Shown: positions 20,687 to 29,205 of the stretch, one piece after another
How positions within the stretch are numbered: the first letter of the stretch is position 1
Layout: each line of letters starts with the position of its first letter
Source of the DNA: Polystyrenella longa
GTDB lineage: Bacteria > Planctomycetota > Planctomycetia > Planctomycetales > Planctomycetaceae
DNA length: 64,000 nucleotides
NCBI RefSeq assembly: GCF_007750395.1
Contig: NZ_CP036281.1
Location: 1,091,211 to 1,155,210, forward strand
Direction: 5' to 3'
Program-made: the position numbers and the translations under genes
The notes under the pieces: generated by a model
What the model saw: only the letters and a program-made list of their open reading frames with translations
Told to the model about the DNA's origin: nothing
The model's database searches: none

Positions 20687-22243
20687 TTAATTATGAGTGA
20701 ACTTGAGCGAGTAGAGATCGCACTCTCTCATCACGAATCTCAATCGGACAGGTCGGCCTGCTTGTGCTCCCAGTGTAGATCCTTGCTTCCAACTGACTTT
20801 CTGTTCGATGCTGTCTCCCACAATCGGTGTGCAGTCCTCCAGTGTGAGACTGGGAAGAGGCTTTCCGTTCTCGTCTTGAACTTCAACCAGCAGGCTGCCA
20901 GCGGCCGAGGTGCTGACATTGAGGATCAACTCATCTCCTTCGAAGACCAGCGGCCTCGTCAGCAATTCACCTTTCTCAAGACCAGCGTGGACGGACACAA
21001 ATCCATCTGTGCGCAATACGTGCCGTACACCGCTCTTGGCATGATAGATGGACATCTCGGTTTCGCTTGTGGGGATGACTTTTCGGGCTGCATAGTTGGA
21101 ACGGTTTCCCCAGCGATCCCGGGAGAGTCCCGGACGGATGAATGCGTCTTTGAACAGTCGGCTGTAGGATGTTGAGCCTGCTCTGGTTGTCATAAACAGA
21201 ATATCGGTAGAGGAACCGCGATCAGGCATGTAGCGGGTTGGAGTCGATATGTAAATATGCGGAGCGCGAAAATAGGCGTGAGTCTGGCTCGTGTAGAGGT
21301 GCTCTCCGGGTAGATTTGGTTCCATGGCGACCGGCTCGCTCCACTCCTTGAAATCAGACGAGGTAGTGCGGCTGATCGTGCGCAAGCCATTCTGGATACC
21401 ATTTCCTCCCGTATGTGGATCGCGCCAGGTGCGCACATAAGCGACGTATTGGTTTTCGGCTTCCGACCAGAAGGCGACGTTTTGAGAGTCAAATGCTTTC
21501 CCCTCGGGAACCGGGATGACTGGCTTGTCGCTGCTGCGATTCCAGCGAATACCATCGGGTGATACGAAGGTAAAAAGGCCTCCAGGCAGGCCGTCGGTAT
21601 ATCCATATCTTTTCAACTCAGCATCTGTTGCTCCATTTTTTCGAAGCGATACTGTGTAATACTCGCTGGTCCGTTCTACTCCCGCCAGGGCTTTAAAACG
21701 TTCTTCCGGTGGGCAGTCCGGGTGCTCATCCAGAAAGGGGGCTAAGTTGTGAGTAAAGGGAGCTGCTGTCCAGATCACATTGTTCACATCACTTTTGTCT
21801 TTCATCTTGAATAGATTCAGTTCGGGTTTCGTCCATTCATGTCCGTCTCTGCTTTCAGCGTAGCGGTAGAGTTCCTGTGGCCCGCCAGTTCCTTTGCCAC
21901 CATGCCTTTTTCCTGCAACCGTATAATCCGGGTCTTTGGTGCGATACCAGGCTCGGTAGAGCACCCCTTTTTTGTCGCTGTCCTTAACGACCGTCGCGTA
22001 ATCACCAATCAGCGGTGATTTTGCAATAGGCATTGGCTGGGGATGATGTAACTGGAACTCCACACCTTCCATCTTGTCGACGAGTAACTGATCGACAAAC
22101 AGCTCCAGTCGAGAACCAATTTCAATTCCCTTTCCGGGGGCAGGCGATTCTGCCTGCGTCACACCTGCAGACAATGCCAAATAGAGAACCATCACTTTGC
22201 TGGCGTTCACGAGTGTTCCAAGATTAAATTTCATGCTGTGCAT
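20687..22243 (-). CDS. Secreted protein of unknown function, probable beta-propeller (glycosidase-like)
   Basis: The 518-residue product has a signal peptide (NASKVMVLYLALSAGVTQAES). The body resembles the large planctomycete family of secreted five-bladed-propeller proteins related in shape to GH32/GH43 or sialidase-like enzymes: repeated segments such as YRAWYRTKD, RYAESRDGHEWTKPEL, FVSPDGIRWNRSSDKPV and TISRTTSSDFKEWSEP look like propeller blades. Residues about 420-515 form a C-terminal beta-sandwich (LILNVSTSAAGSLLVEVQD). Catalytic residues cannot be assigned. I prefer the ATG at 22243, preceded by AGAAAGAAGAAA, over a GTG at 22276. A role in polysaccharide binding or breakdown outside the cell is inference. 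Confidence 0.85.
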   Translation of the reverse strand: MHSMKFNLGTLVNASKVMVLYLALSAGVTQAESPAPGKGIEIGSRLELFVDQLLVDKMEGVEFQLHHPQPMPIAKSPLIGDYATVVKDSDKKGVLYRAWYRTKDPDYTVAGKRHGGKGTGGPQELYRYAESRDGHEWTKPELNLFKMKDKSDVNNVIWTAAPFTHNLAPFLDEHPDCPPEERFKALAGVERTSEYYTVSLRKNGATDAELKRYGYTDGLPGGLFTFVSPDGIRWNRSSDKPVIPVPEGKAFDSQNVAFWSEAENQYVAYVRTWRDPHTGGNGIQNGLRTISRTTSSDFKEWSEPVAMEPNLPGEHLYTSQTHAYFRAPHIYISTPTRYMPDRGSSTDILFMTTRAGSTSYSRLFKDAFIRPGLSRDRWGNRSNYAARKVIPTSETEMSIYHAKSGVRHVLRTDGFVSVHAGLEKGELLTRPLVFEGDELILNVSTSAAGSLLVEVQDENGKPLPSLTLEDCTPIVGDSIEQKVSWKQGSTLGAQAGRPVRLRFVMRECDLYSLKFTHN

Positions 22244-22276
22244 TTTCTTCTTTCTGAATGTTTCTCTGCCGAACAC

Positions 22277-22746
22277 CTACCGCCATTTATTAAAATCAAA
22301 TTGCTCCCAATGATAGACGGTCTACGGTTCAGTTAGTTAGCTCAGCATTTAAAGAGACTCTTTTCAGTACATGAGCTTGAGTGTGTAGTTAGTATTTAGC
22401 AACTCAGAGACAGTTTCAAAGGCATAAGACAACAGAACAGATTGGCTTGTTGATAGCACTGAAGGTGATCCTAACAGGAGGACATACTCATGTCTCATCG
22501 ATTCCCGCGGTAATTAGTATGATTTCAGAATACGTGTTCCCTGTTGGAACTCAAAGCAAAACTGATGGAAGACAGAGTTCATTTAGTAAAGTGATTCCGC
22601 TGGATATGAACAGGTCAATGACGACAACGAATGTCTCGTAAACACGATCTCTATGGGAGCGGAGGCGTTTGCTTAATCGGTACCCTGCCATCATTCTCTG
22701 GCCGGACAGATGTGAGTTTCCATAGGTTTTTAAGGCCAGACTCTAA
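22277..22746. other. Gene-free region containing repeat copy 2 and a 7-codon frame
   Basis: Besides the second 85-bp repeat it holds a perfect AGGAGG at 22476 followed eight bases later by ATG and seven codons (MSHRFPR, 22490-22513) ending in TAA. The longer frame across it (64 codons from 22447) has no protein-like features. Confidence 0.55.
22489..22573. repeat. 85-bp degenerate repeat, copy 2
   Basis: Gapless partner of the copy at 20438-20522 (about 74% identical). The three-base periodicity of the differences is weak, so it is unclear whether the ancestor was coding. Both copies end the frame starting at their shared ATG after seven codons. Confidence 0.65.
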
Positions 22747-23364
22747 GTGGAAATGGAAATGATGACGATTTTAAAGCATGATGAATTAGGTTTTGAAGCC
22801 AATTATGCTGTTCGTGAATCATCCGCCCAACAGTCGGCGATTTTCCAGCGATACATTTTTGACCGGCAGCGGTCGGAGGCAAAGCCAGATGAATTACAGT
22901 ACGAGACTTGGTCTGGCGGATCACTTGTACTTGAAGTCTACCCGCCAGCTGGCGACCCATGGATTGGACATTTTCGCAGCGGTAGGAACGGTATCAATGG
23001 TGTCTTCGGAACCCCTTCCCCAGATGTTGTCTGCGTTGTTGCAGAAGGGCAAGGGTACTTGATTCCAGTTTCCCAACCAGATCAATTTATAGAGATCCAA
23101 AGCTCGCCGATGCTGCACATTTTCTCCATTCCAAGCTGCCAGCTGATCTGCTTTGGAGACTTCACTGTAATAGAAGCGTATGGTCCCAAAGGTCGTGTAT
23201 GGATGACGGAGCAATTGTCTTGGGATGGCTTGGAAATAATAGAAGCTACTGAAATAGGCATTCGCGGGAATGCTTGGGATGCACCTGCTAACAAATATGT
23301 CAAATTTATCGTTGATCCCAGCGACGGAACACATGTTGGCGGGGCAAGGCCAGATCGCTATTAA
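22747..23364 (+). CDS. Hypothetical protein, 205 aa
   Basis: Not recognised. No signal peptide or membrane segment is seen, so it is probably cytosolic. The composition is globular, rich in Trp, Gly and Pro (SGGSLVLEVYPPAGDPWIGHF, VWMTEQLSWDGLEII), which suggests a compact alpha/beta or beta fold. The start is uncertain: GTG at 22747 and ATGs at 22753, 22759 and 22762 are all in frame, with only weak purine-rich sequence before them. It is the last gene of the AT-richer stretch before the transporter gene. Confidence 0.65.
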   Translation: MEMEMMTILKHDELGFEANYAVRESSAQQSAIFQRYIFDRQRSEAKPDELQYETWSGGSLVLEVYPPAGDPWIGHFRSGRNGINGVFGTPSPDVVCVVAEGQGYLIPVSQPDQFIEIQSSPMLHIFSIPSCQLICFGDFTVIEAYGPKGRVWMTEQLSWDGLEIIEATEIGIRGNAWDAPANKYVKFIVDPSDGTHVGGARPDRY

Positions 23365-23514
23365 GGTAAACCTGCAATTCTGGAAATCACTGATATGGAC
23401 ACCGTTTTATTTGAGCCCACTATGAAATCTTCAGATTGCTGAGCAGTGTGGCCGGCAAGAACCGCGTAAGCGACTCACCGCTGAAGAACAAGTGCCTCCT
23501 ACATCCAAAACACA

Positions 23515-25107
23515 TTACCCCAGCATCGACGCTATCGAGTCTTTGAAGATGACTTCAAACATGAGCCAGGCCATGAAGAGGGTGAGGGCCAGGTTGATGG
23601 ATTGGCCGATGAGGTAGAGGACCAGCGGTTTGCCTCCTTCGATGAGTCCGGCCAGCTCTTTGAAGTTGGTCTCCAGGCCGATGCTGACGAACGCGAGGCA
23701 GAAGAACCAGCCGCGCAGGACGTCGCTGCTCCCTTTGTACATGCTGGTGATCAGCGTGTCGCCCGCAGGCAAAGTGGCGGCCAGGTACGAGAAGACGAGC
23801 GAAGCGCCGATGAACCCGAGTACGAATTTCGGGAAGCGGTACCAGATTTCCCAAACAGTGGGTTGAGGTCCGTCAATCGCTCCGGTTGCACTGCGAGGCT
23901 CGACTTTAATGACCCAGTAGATCGCGACGAAGAAGGCAATCACGCCAATCAGAATGTTCTGGATCATCTTAACCGTGATGGCGACTTCTTCTGCCAGGGG
24001 ACCAAGCAGGGAACCGGCTGCGGCGACGGCACCGGTGGCGTCAATCGTTCCTCCCATCCAGGCGCCTCCCAGGACTTCACTCATTCCCAGCGCCTTGATG
24101 ATGATGGGCATCACGAACATCATGATCGCGGTGAAGGCGAGCGAGAGGCCAATGGCAAGCGAAAGCTCTTCCTTCTTTGCCCGGCAGGCGGCGGCGGTCG
24201 CAATGGCGGCCGAGACTCCACAGACCGACATGTCGGCCGAGATCGTCATGTTCAAACTTTTGGAACTGATCTTTAAGACACGCTGCCCAATCATATAAGT
24301 CGAGACCAGCACGATGGGGGTCACGACCCAGGCGACGAAGACTCCCGGTACCCCGAGGATTAACAGTCGCTCCAGCAGGATTTTCGCACCCAGCAGAACT
24401 AGACCGGTTTTAATGTAGAACTCGGTCTTCACCCCCGGTTTCAGCCAGGCGGGGGTGCCGATGGTGTTACTGATCAATAAACCGACCAGCAAGGCCCAGA
24501 GTGGGTATTCGATGCCAGCCGCTTTGATCGATGCCTGTGACGCGAGAACGTAGGACAGAATCGCGAGTAGAAAGATCACGGGAAACGCACGCAGGAATGC
24601 GGCCCCTTTCCCATCCATGCATTGAATTCCGAGACCAAAGAGCAGGGCACTGACAAAAAAGACAACCAGGATGGCGGGTACAATGCTTGTGGGTGCATCG
24701 TCGTCTGTTTTGCCAGGACTGTAGAACGCGTCAAGTGGGGACGACTCCCATTTTTGGAGCTTCGTCAGCCACGGTTTCACCGGGTTGGGGGCGATTGATT
24801 TTTCGATCAAGACAACCTCGTCCCGTTTCGCCTGGATCGCCTCCGTGTCCGGCGTGTCGGCTTCTTTGAGTTCCCGAATCTCGGAGCGGAGCGTGTCGAT
24901 CCGAGCGGACTGCTCGACCACATCGGCGGGCCGGGCGGCATACACCGCGAGAAAGCTGACCGTCAGAATGATTGCCCCCAACCAGATCGCCCACCAGTCC
25001 TCTTTACGATAGAGATCACTCCAGGAAGGCGTTCCCGCCGTGGTTACGATTTCTTCAGAGGGAGAGTCGTTAGAGGAGGGGGTTTGGCCAGAGGGTGTTT
25101 CAGACAT
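23515..25107 (-). CDS. YeiH/UPF0324-family putative sulfate exporter
   Basis: A multi-pass inner-membrane protein of the Cons_hypoth698 family, which includes putative sulfate exporters; transport of sulfate or sulfonates is assigned by family only. Typical segments are LVGLLISNTIGTPAWLKPG, KTGLVLLGAKILLERLL, MTISADMSVCGVSAAIATAAACRAK and GAWMGGTIDATGAVAAAG. At 530 residues it is longer than usual (about 340-480): residues 1-30 are polar, a membrane segment follows at about 38-58, and residues 65-110 form a charged coiled-coil-like stretch (RIDTLRSEIRELKEADTPD) with a loop before the next helices. It is a single gene divergent from fliD. Confidence 0.9.
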   Translation of the reverse strand: MSETPSGQTPSSNDSPSEEIVTTAGTPSWSDLYRKEDWWAIWLGAIILTVSFLAVYAARPADVVEQSARIDTLRSEIRELKEADTPDTEAIQAKRDEVVLIEKSIAPNPVKPWLTKLQKWESSPLDAFYSPGKTDDDAPTSIVPAILVVFFVSALLFGLGIQCMDGKGAAFLRAFPVIFLLAILSYVLASQASIKAAGIEYPLWALLVGLLISNTIGTPAWLKPGVKTEFYIKTGLVLLGAKILLERLLILGVPGVFVAWVVTPIVLVSTYMIGQRVLKISSKSLNMTISADMSVCGVSAAIATAAACRAKKEELSLAIGLSLAFTAIMMFVMPIIIKALGMSEVLGGAWMGGTIDATGAVAAAGSLLGPLAEEVAITVKMIQNILIGVIAFFVAIYWVIKVEPRSATGAIDGPQPTVWEIWYRFPKFVLGFIGASLVFSYLAATLPAGDTLITSMYKGSSDVLRGWFFCLAFVSIGLETNFKELAGLIEGGKPLVLYLIGQSINLALTLFMAWLMFEVIFKDSIASMLG

Positions 25108-25442
25108 AGGGCGGGCTTTGATTATCTGAGGGATTAAGGCAGGGGTAGATGCAGTCTGTTTGGAAAAAGTTCTGCAGCATTATTGTCGTTATTTATCAAA
25201 AAATTTCAATTAACCCGGTTTTTGAAGTGTGCATGGACGTTCAGTGTTGGCGTGGGGGCCATGTCATAGTCGGTAAAACCGGCATTTCGAGCATTTTTCA
25301 CGCAGGTTACTCATTCGGAACGGACAATTCATGAAGTCGTCAGGCGATCTTTGCCGAAATGATACGAATGGCTGCGGAAGGACTTCGCGCAGTCTGTTAA
25401 GTACGCCCGAGGCTTTCGAGTTTCACTCTCTGAGTTCAATCT
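25108..25442. other. Divergent intergenic region between the transporter gene and fliD
   Basis: No gene is seen. GCCGAAAT at about 25354 resembles the -10 part of a flagellar sigma-28 promoter, but no matching -35 element stands at the right distance, so a promoter is not called. GTAAAACCGGC lies in a small hairpin (CCGG-type) near 25270. Confidence 0.4.
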
Positions 25443-28400
25443 ATGTCTGGTATATCTTCATCTGTCGGCTTGATCAGTGGAATTAACAGCGCTGATCTTG
25501 TAGACCAATTGATGAGTCTGGAACGCCTGAAGGTGGACCGGCTGGAGTCGCGCGTCACGACTTTCGAGTCGACGCAAAACGGAATTGAATTACTGGAATC
25601 GAACCTGTCTGTCTTTGAAGGCATGTTCACCAGCCTTAGTACCAAAACAACTCACGAGCAGATTAAGACTACCGTGAGCGATACTGCTCAGATGACGGTG
25701 ACGACGTCCGGGTTGGATGCGATCGGCAATTATTCGCTGCAAACGCTCCAGCTGAGTGATAACGATCAATATCGATCCAAAGGGTACTCCGATCGCGATT
25801 CGAGCACGCTGGGGACAGGCAGCATCACGATTGCCTCCGATGGGTTTCTGAATGAACCAACATTGATCGAGGAATTAAACGGCGGTGCAGGCATTCGCCG
25901 GGGTAGCTTTGAAATTACCGATCGCAGTGGAGCTAAAGCGGAGATCGATATCTCCGATGCTTATACGGTTGATGAGATACTGACGGCCATCAATAGCGCC
26001 GAAGAAATTGATGTGGAAGCCTTCGCGGAAGGGGACAAGCTGGTCCTCCGCGATCGTACCGGAAGTACGACCAGTAATCTGATCGTCAAGGACTTGAAGG
26101 GAGGAGGAGCGGCTGCTGACTTGGGAATCGTGGGCTCGGTCAGTGCTGATAAAATAAGCGGATCATCCATTTTCGAACTGACGGCTGATTTCAAACTGTC
26201 CGCCTTGAACGATGGAAATGGCCTGCGGCTGGATTCAGGGACGGAGGATCTGGTCATCACGTTAACGGACGATACGGTAATCAATATTGACCTCGAAGAT
26301 GTTACCAATATTCAAAGTTTCCTGAATGCAATTAATGATCATGAGGATAATGGAGGCAAAGTGCTGGCCTCGTTTGAGAACGAACGCTTCAAGCTGGAAG
26401 ACCTTTCTGGCGGTGGTGGAAGCAGTAGTTTTCAGGTGGAGAATGGGGCGAATTCCGAAGTTCTCGCGCAGCTAGGACTCGATGTGACCGAGAGCGGGGG
26501 CGTCATTACCAGCCGCAAACTGACCGGTGGGATGAATTCGGTCCTGCTGCGAAATCTCAATGGGGGATCGGGAATCGGAACGTTGGGGACTCTCGACTTG
26601 ACCGACCGCGCAGGGAATACGGCAACGGTCGATTTATCCAACGCTGAATCGCTCGATGAAGTATTAACTGCCATCAATGATGCTGAAACGGGTGGCGGGA
26701 CCAAGCTGCAGATTCGCGCTTATGTTAATAGCGACGGAACGGGTATCACGATTGAAGATTTCTCGGGAGCGACCGATTCCAATCTGGTTGTTGCGGATTC
26801 CGGCGGAGGAACAATCGCGGCTGATTTAAATATCGCCGTCGATGCGGCAGAGACTTCCGTCGAGTCGGGAGCTTTGAATTTGCAATATGCCAACGCTGCT
26901 ACCAAATTAAGTGATTTCACTCAGAACGATGCTCTCTCGACAGGCAGTATAAGGGTAACCGATGCGGCGGGCCGTGATTTCACCGTCTCTGTCAGTTCGA
27001 GCGTGACCGATATTGGTGACTTGATCGAACGTGTTGCATTGGAGCAAGGGGATATCACAGGCAGTGCCGAAGTCTTGCTTTCCAATTTAAATGGTGGGGA
27101 AGGTGCAGGAACTCTGGGTTCCATTGATGTGACCGACCGGTCGGGCAAGACGGCAACGCTCGACCTCTCCGGGGCGACTACACTGGACGACGTTATTACG
27201 GCCATCAACAACGCGCAAGACGCCGGGCTAAATGATCTTTCTCTGGAAGCACGTATTAACAGTGCGGGGACGGGGATCATTATTGAGGATAACTCGGGGG
27301 CGACGGCCAGCAATCTGGTCATTGCCGATGTGGGTGGCTCCACCCTGGCAGCGGAATTGAACATCACTGTTGATGCCGCGCAGAAATCGATTAACAGCGG
27401 CGACTTGAATCATCAGTCTGTTCGCGTTCAGCTCAACGAGTTCGGCGACGGTTTTACACTGGTTGACTACTCGGGTGGTGCGGGCGATCTGGAAGTAGAA
27501 GAAATCGATTCGGATACCGCCGAAGACCTGGGCATTCTTGGTTCAGGGACGACTGGAGGGGATGGCCGATCGCAGATTCAGGCCCGTCTTTCCACAGTTA
27601 TCGAAGTGGAGGCGGATGATACACTGGACGATATTCTCGCTAAACTGGGTTCAGATACTCGTAATGCGACAGCTAATATTTTCAACAGTGGTTCGAATTT
27701 CAATCCGTTCCATTTGAATATCAGTTCCGAGAATGGTGCAGAGAACCGGCTGGTGATTAATACCTCTGGTATCGATTTCAAGTTTGATCAAACGAGTGTT
27801 GCTAAGGATGCCCGATTACGTCTGGGGGAAGAAGCGAGTACAGGATTTGTACTTTCGTCGAACGATAATACTTTCGACGACGTTGCTGGATTTCTGGACG
27901 TGACGGTAACCAAAGTCGCCACGACAGTGAGCGAAGTGACGGTGACACGAAATACCAACAGTATCAAGTCGCAGTTGCAAACGTTCGTCAGCGCGTTTAA
28001 CTCTCTCGTGGATACGACGAATCAACTGACCAAGTTCGATATTGAAGAAAACTCAAAAGGGATTTTACAGGGAAGTGGCCTGGTGCTGCGAATTCGTCAG
28101 CGAATGGATTCCCTGATCAGCAAAACCTTTGGTTCTAATACAGCGGTCAAAGACCTGTCCCAACTGGGAATTACCTTTACGGAAGGTGGGAAGGTTGCTT
28201 TTGATGCTGCCAAGTTCGATTCCATCATCGCTTCCAATCCGGATGATGTTCGAGACTTCTTCCTGAATGAAACCAGAGGGTTTGCGAAATCGGGAACGAG
28301 CGTGGTTGAGTCAGTAACGGGAGATCAGGGAGCCGCCACTCTGGAAAAAGAGGCGCTTCAAAATTCAATCGACGACCTGAATACTCGAATCGAACAACTC

Positions 28401-28526
28401 GACGAAATTCTCGCGGTTCGTAAACAGCGTTTGCTGATCCAGTTCGTCAACATGGAGAACATTCTGGGCGATCTCCAGTCGCAACAACAGACGTTAACCC
28501 AGATCGCGACGCTCAGTAAATCTTGA
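25443..28526 (+). CDS. fliD: Flagellar filament capping protein FliD, enlarged
   Basis: FliD forms the cap at the filament tip under which flagellin subunits fold. The N-terminal region (SSVGLISGINSADLVDQLMSLERLKVDRLESRV) and C-terminal region (residues about 860-1027, including QLGITFTEGGKVAFDAAKFDS and the coiled coil with ILGDLQSQQQTL) are typical of the FliD_N and FliD_C domains. At 1027 residues it is about twice the usual length. The extra part holds three copies of a module opening with L-N-G-G-x-G (residues about 141, 367 and 545), each with a TDR-G-TATVDLS and a later SNLVVAD segment, like flagellin hook-IN motifs. It is followed 118 bases later by fliS. Confidence 0.95.
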   Translation: MSGISSSVGLISGINSADLVDQLMSLERLKVDRLESRVTTFESTQNGIELLESNLSVFEGMFTSLSTKTTHEQIKTTVSDTAQMTVTTSGLDAIGNYSLQTLQLSDNDQYRSKGYSDRDSSTLGTGSITIASDGFLNEPTLIEELNGGAGIRRGSFEITDRSGAKAEIDISDAYTVDEILTAINSAEEIDVEAFAEGDKLVLRDRTGSTTSNLIVKDLKGGGAAADLGIVGSVSADKISGSSIFELTADFKLSALNDGNGLRLDSGTEDLVITLTDDTVINIDLEDVTNIQSFLNAINDHEDNGGKVLASFENERFKLEDLSGGGGSSSFQVENGANSEVLAQLGLDVTESGGVITSRKLTGGMNSVLLRNLNGGSGIGTLGTLDLTDRAGNTATVDLSNAESLDEVLTAINDAETGGGTKLQIRAYVNSDGTGITIEDFSGATDSNLVVADSGGGTIAADLNIAVDAAETSVESGALNLQYANAATKLSDFTQNDALSTGSIRVTDAAGRDFTVSVSSSVTDIGDLIERVALEQGDITGSAEVLLSNLNGGEGAGTLGSIDVTDRSGKTATLDLSGATTLDDVITAINNAQDAGLNDLSLEARINSAGTGIIIEDNSGATASNLVIADVGGSTLAAELNITVDAAQKSINSGDLNHQSVRVQLNEFGDGFTLVDYSGGAGDLEVEEIDSDTAEDLGILGSGTTGGDGRSQIQARLSTVIEVEADDTLDDILAKLGSDTRNATANIFNSGSNFNPFHLNISSENGAENRLVINTSGIDFKFDQTSVAKDARLRLGEEASTGFVLSSNDNTFDDVAGFLDVTVTKVATTVSEVTVTRNTNSIKSQLQTFVSAFNSLVDTTNQLTKFDIEENSKGILQGSGLVLRIRQRMDSLISKTFGSNTAVKDLSQLGITFTEGGKVAFDAAKFDSIIASNPDDVRDFFLNETRGFAKSGTSVVESVTGDQGAATLEKEALQNSIDDLNTRIEQLDEILAVRKQRLLIQFVNMENILGDLQSQQQTLTQIATLSKS

Positions 28527-28644
28527 TCGCTGACGTCTGAATGAAGGCGAACAATGGGGGCAGTTGACGCTCTTATTGTTCAGTTTCCTTGTTTATTACA
28601 TGTGTATCACTCTTTTCTGAATTTGAGTTGGTGAAGGATAACCC

Positions 28645-29070
28645 ATGAATCCTGCAAACGAATATCTTGAAAATCGTGTCATGACTGCCACGCCGGAGCA
28701 ATTGCACCTGATGGTTGTTGACGGTGCGATCAGAAAAGCGAAACAGTCCCATATAGCGATGGAAGCCAACGATTATGAAGCGGCTCATTACACATTGAAC
28801 GAAAGCCGGGATTTCGTGATGGAGATCATCACCGGCATGAAGTATGCGGGCGATTCCGAATTGATCCTGCATCTGAAATCGCTGTTTGCTTTTGTGTATA
28901 AGCGGTTAGTAGAAGCGGATATGGAGCGTTCTTTAGGTCATATTGCGGAGGCTCTCGAGGTATTAGAGCATCACCGCGATACCTGGATGCGACTTTGTGA
29001 AGAAGTTCAATTGCAAAAAAAGGGAGCTACCACTCATGAGCTCAATGGTCCGCACGGTTGGGTTTCGTAA
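28645..29070 (+). CDS. fliS: Flagellar export chaperone FliS
   Basis: FliS binds the C-terminus of newly made flagellin in the cytoplasm and keeps it from polymerising before export. The 141-residue helical protein opens with the typical NEYLENRVMTATPEQLHLM, followed by the helix pair MVVDGAIRKAKQSHIAMEAND. GAAGGA lies six bases before the ATG. The position directly behind fliD is the usual one; no other flagellar gene is present in the window. Confidence 0.95.
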   Translation: MNPANEYLENRVMTATPEQLHLMVVDGAIRKAKQSHIAMEANDYEAAHYTLNESRDFVMEIITGMKYAGDSELILHLKSLFAFVYKRLVEADMERSLGHIAEALEVLEHHRDTWMRLCEEVQLQKKGATTHELNGPHGWVS

Positions 29071-29205
29071 CGGTATCATTAAGGTGAAGAGAATTTTCAT
29101 CTACGGATCGGGAGTTCTCCACGATTATCGATGAGTGGGGTGTTTCCAATTGGGAGTGAATTGAAGTAAAATAAGGGGAATAGTCAGCTTGCCCGTCTCT
29201 TCCCA

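Noticed and set aside
23420-23513. Frame reading QIAEQCGRQEPRKRLTAEEQ, similar in feel to a transposase start
   Set aside because: Too short, without start codon or matching element ends; similarity is only an impression.
25350-25365. Sigma-28-type -10 motif GCCGAAAT before fliD
   Set aside because: No -35 element at the right spacing; not enough to call a promoter.
26540-27410. Repeats in the fliD gene as a possible CRISPR array
   Set aside because: They are long, in frame, degenerate protein modules with no short identical repeats and spacers.
28549-28581. GAACAAT/ATTGTTC dyad after fliD as a terminator
   Set aside because: Seven-base stem with a long loop and no T-run; fliS directly follows and probably shares the transcript.
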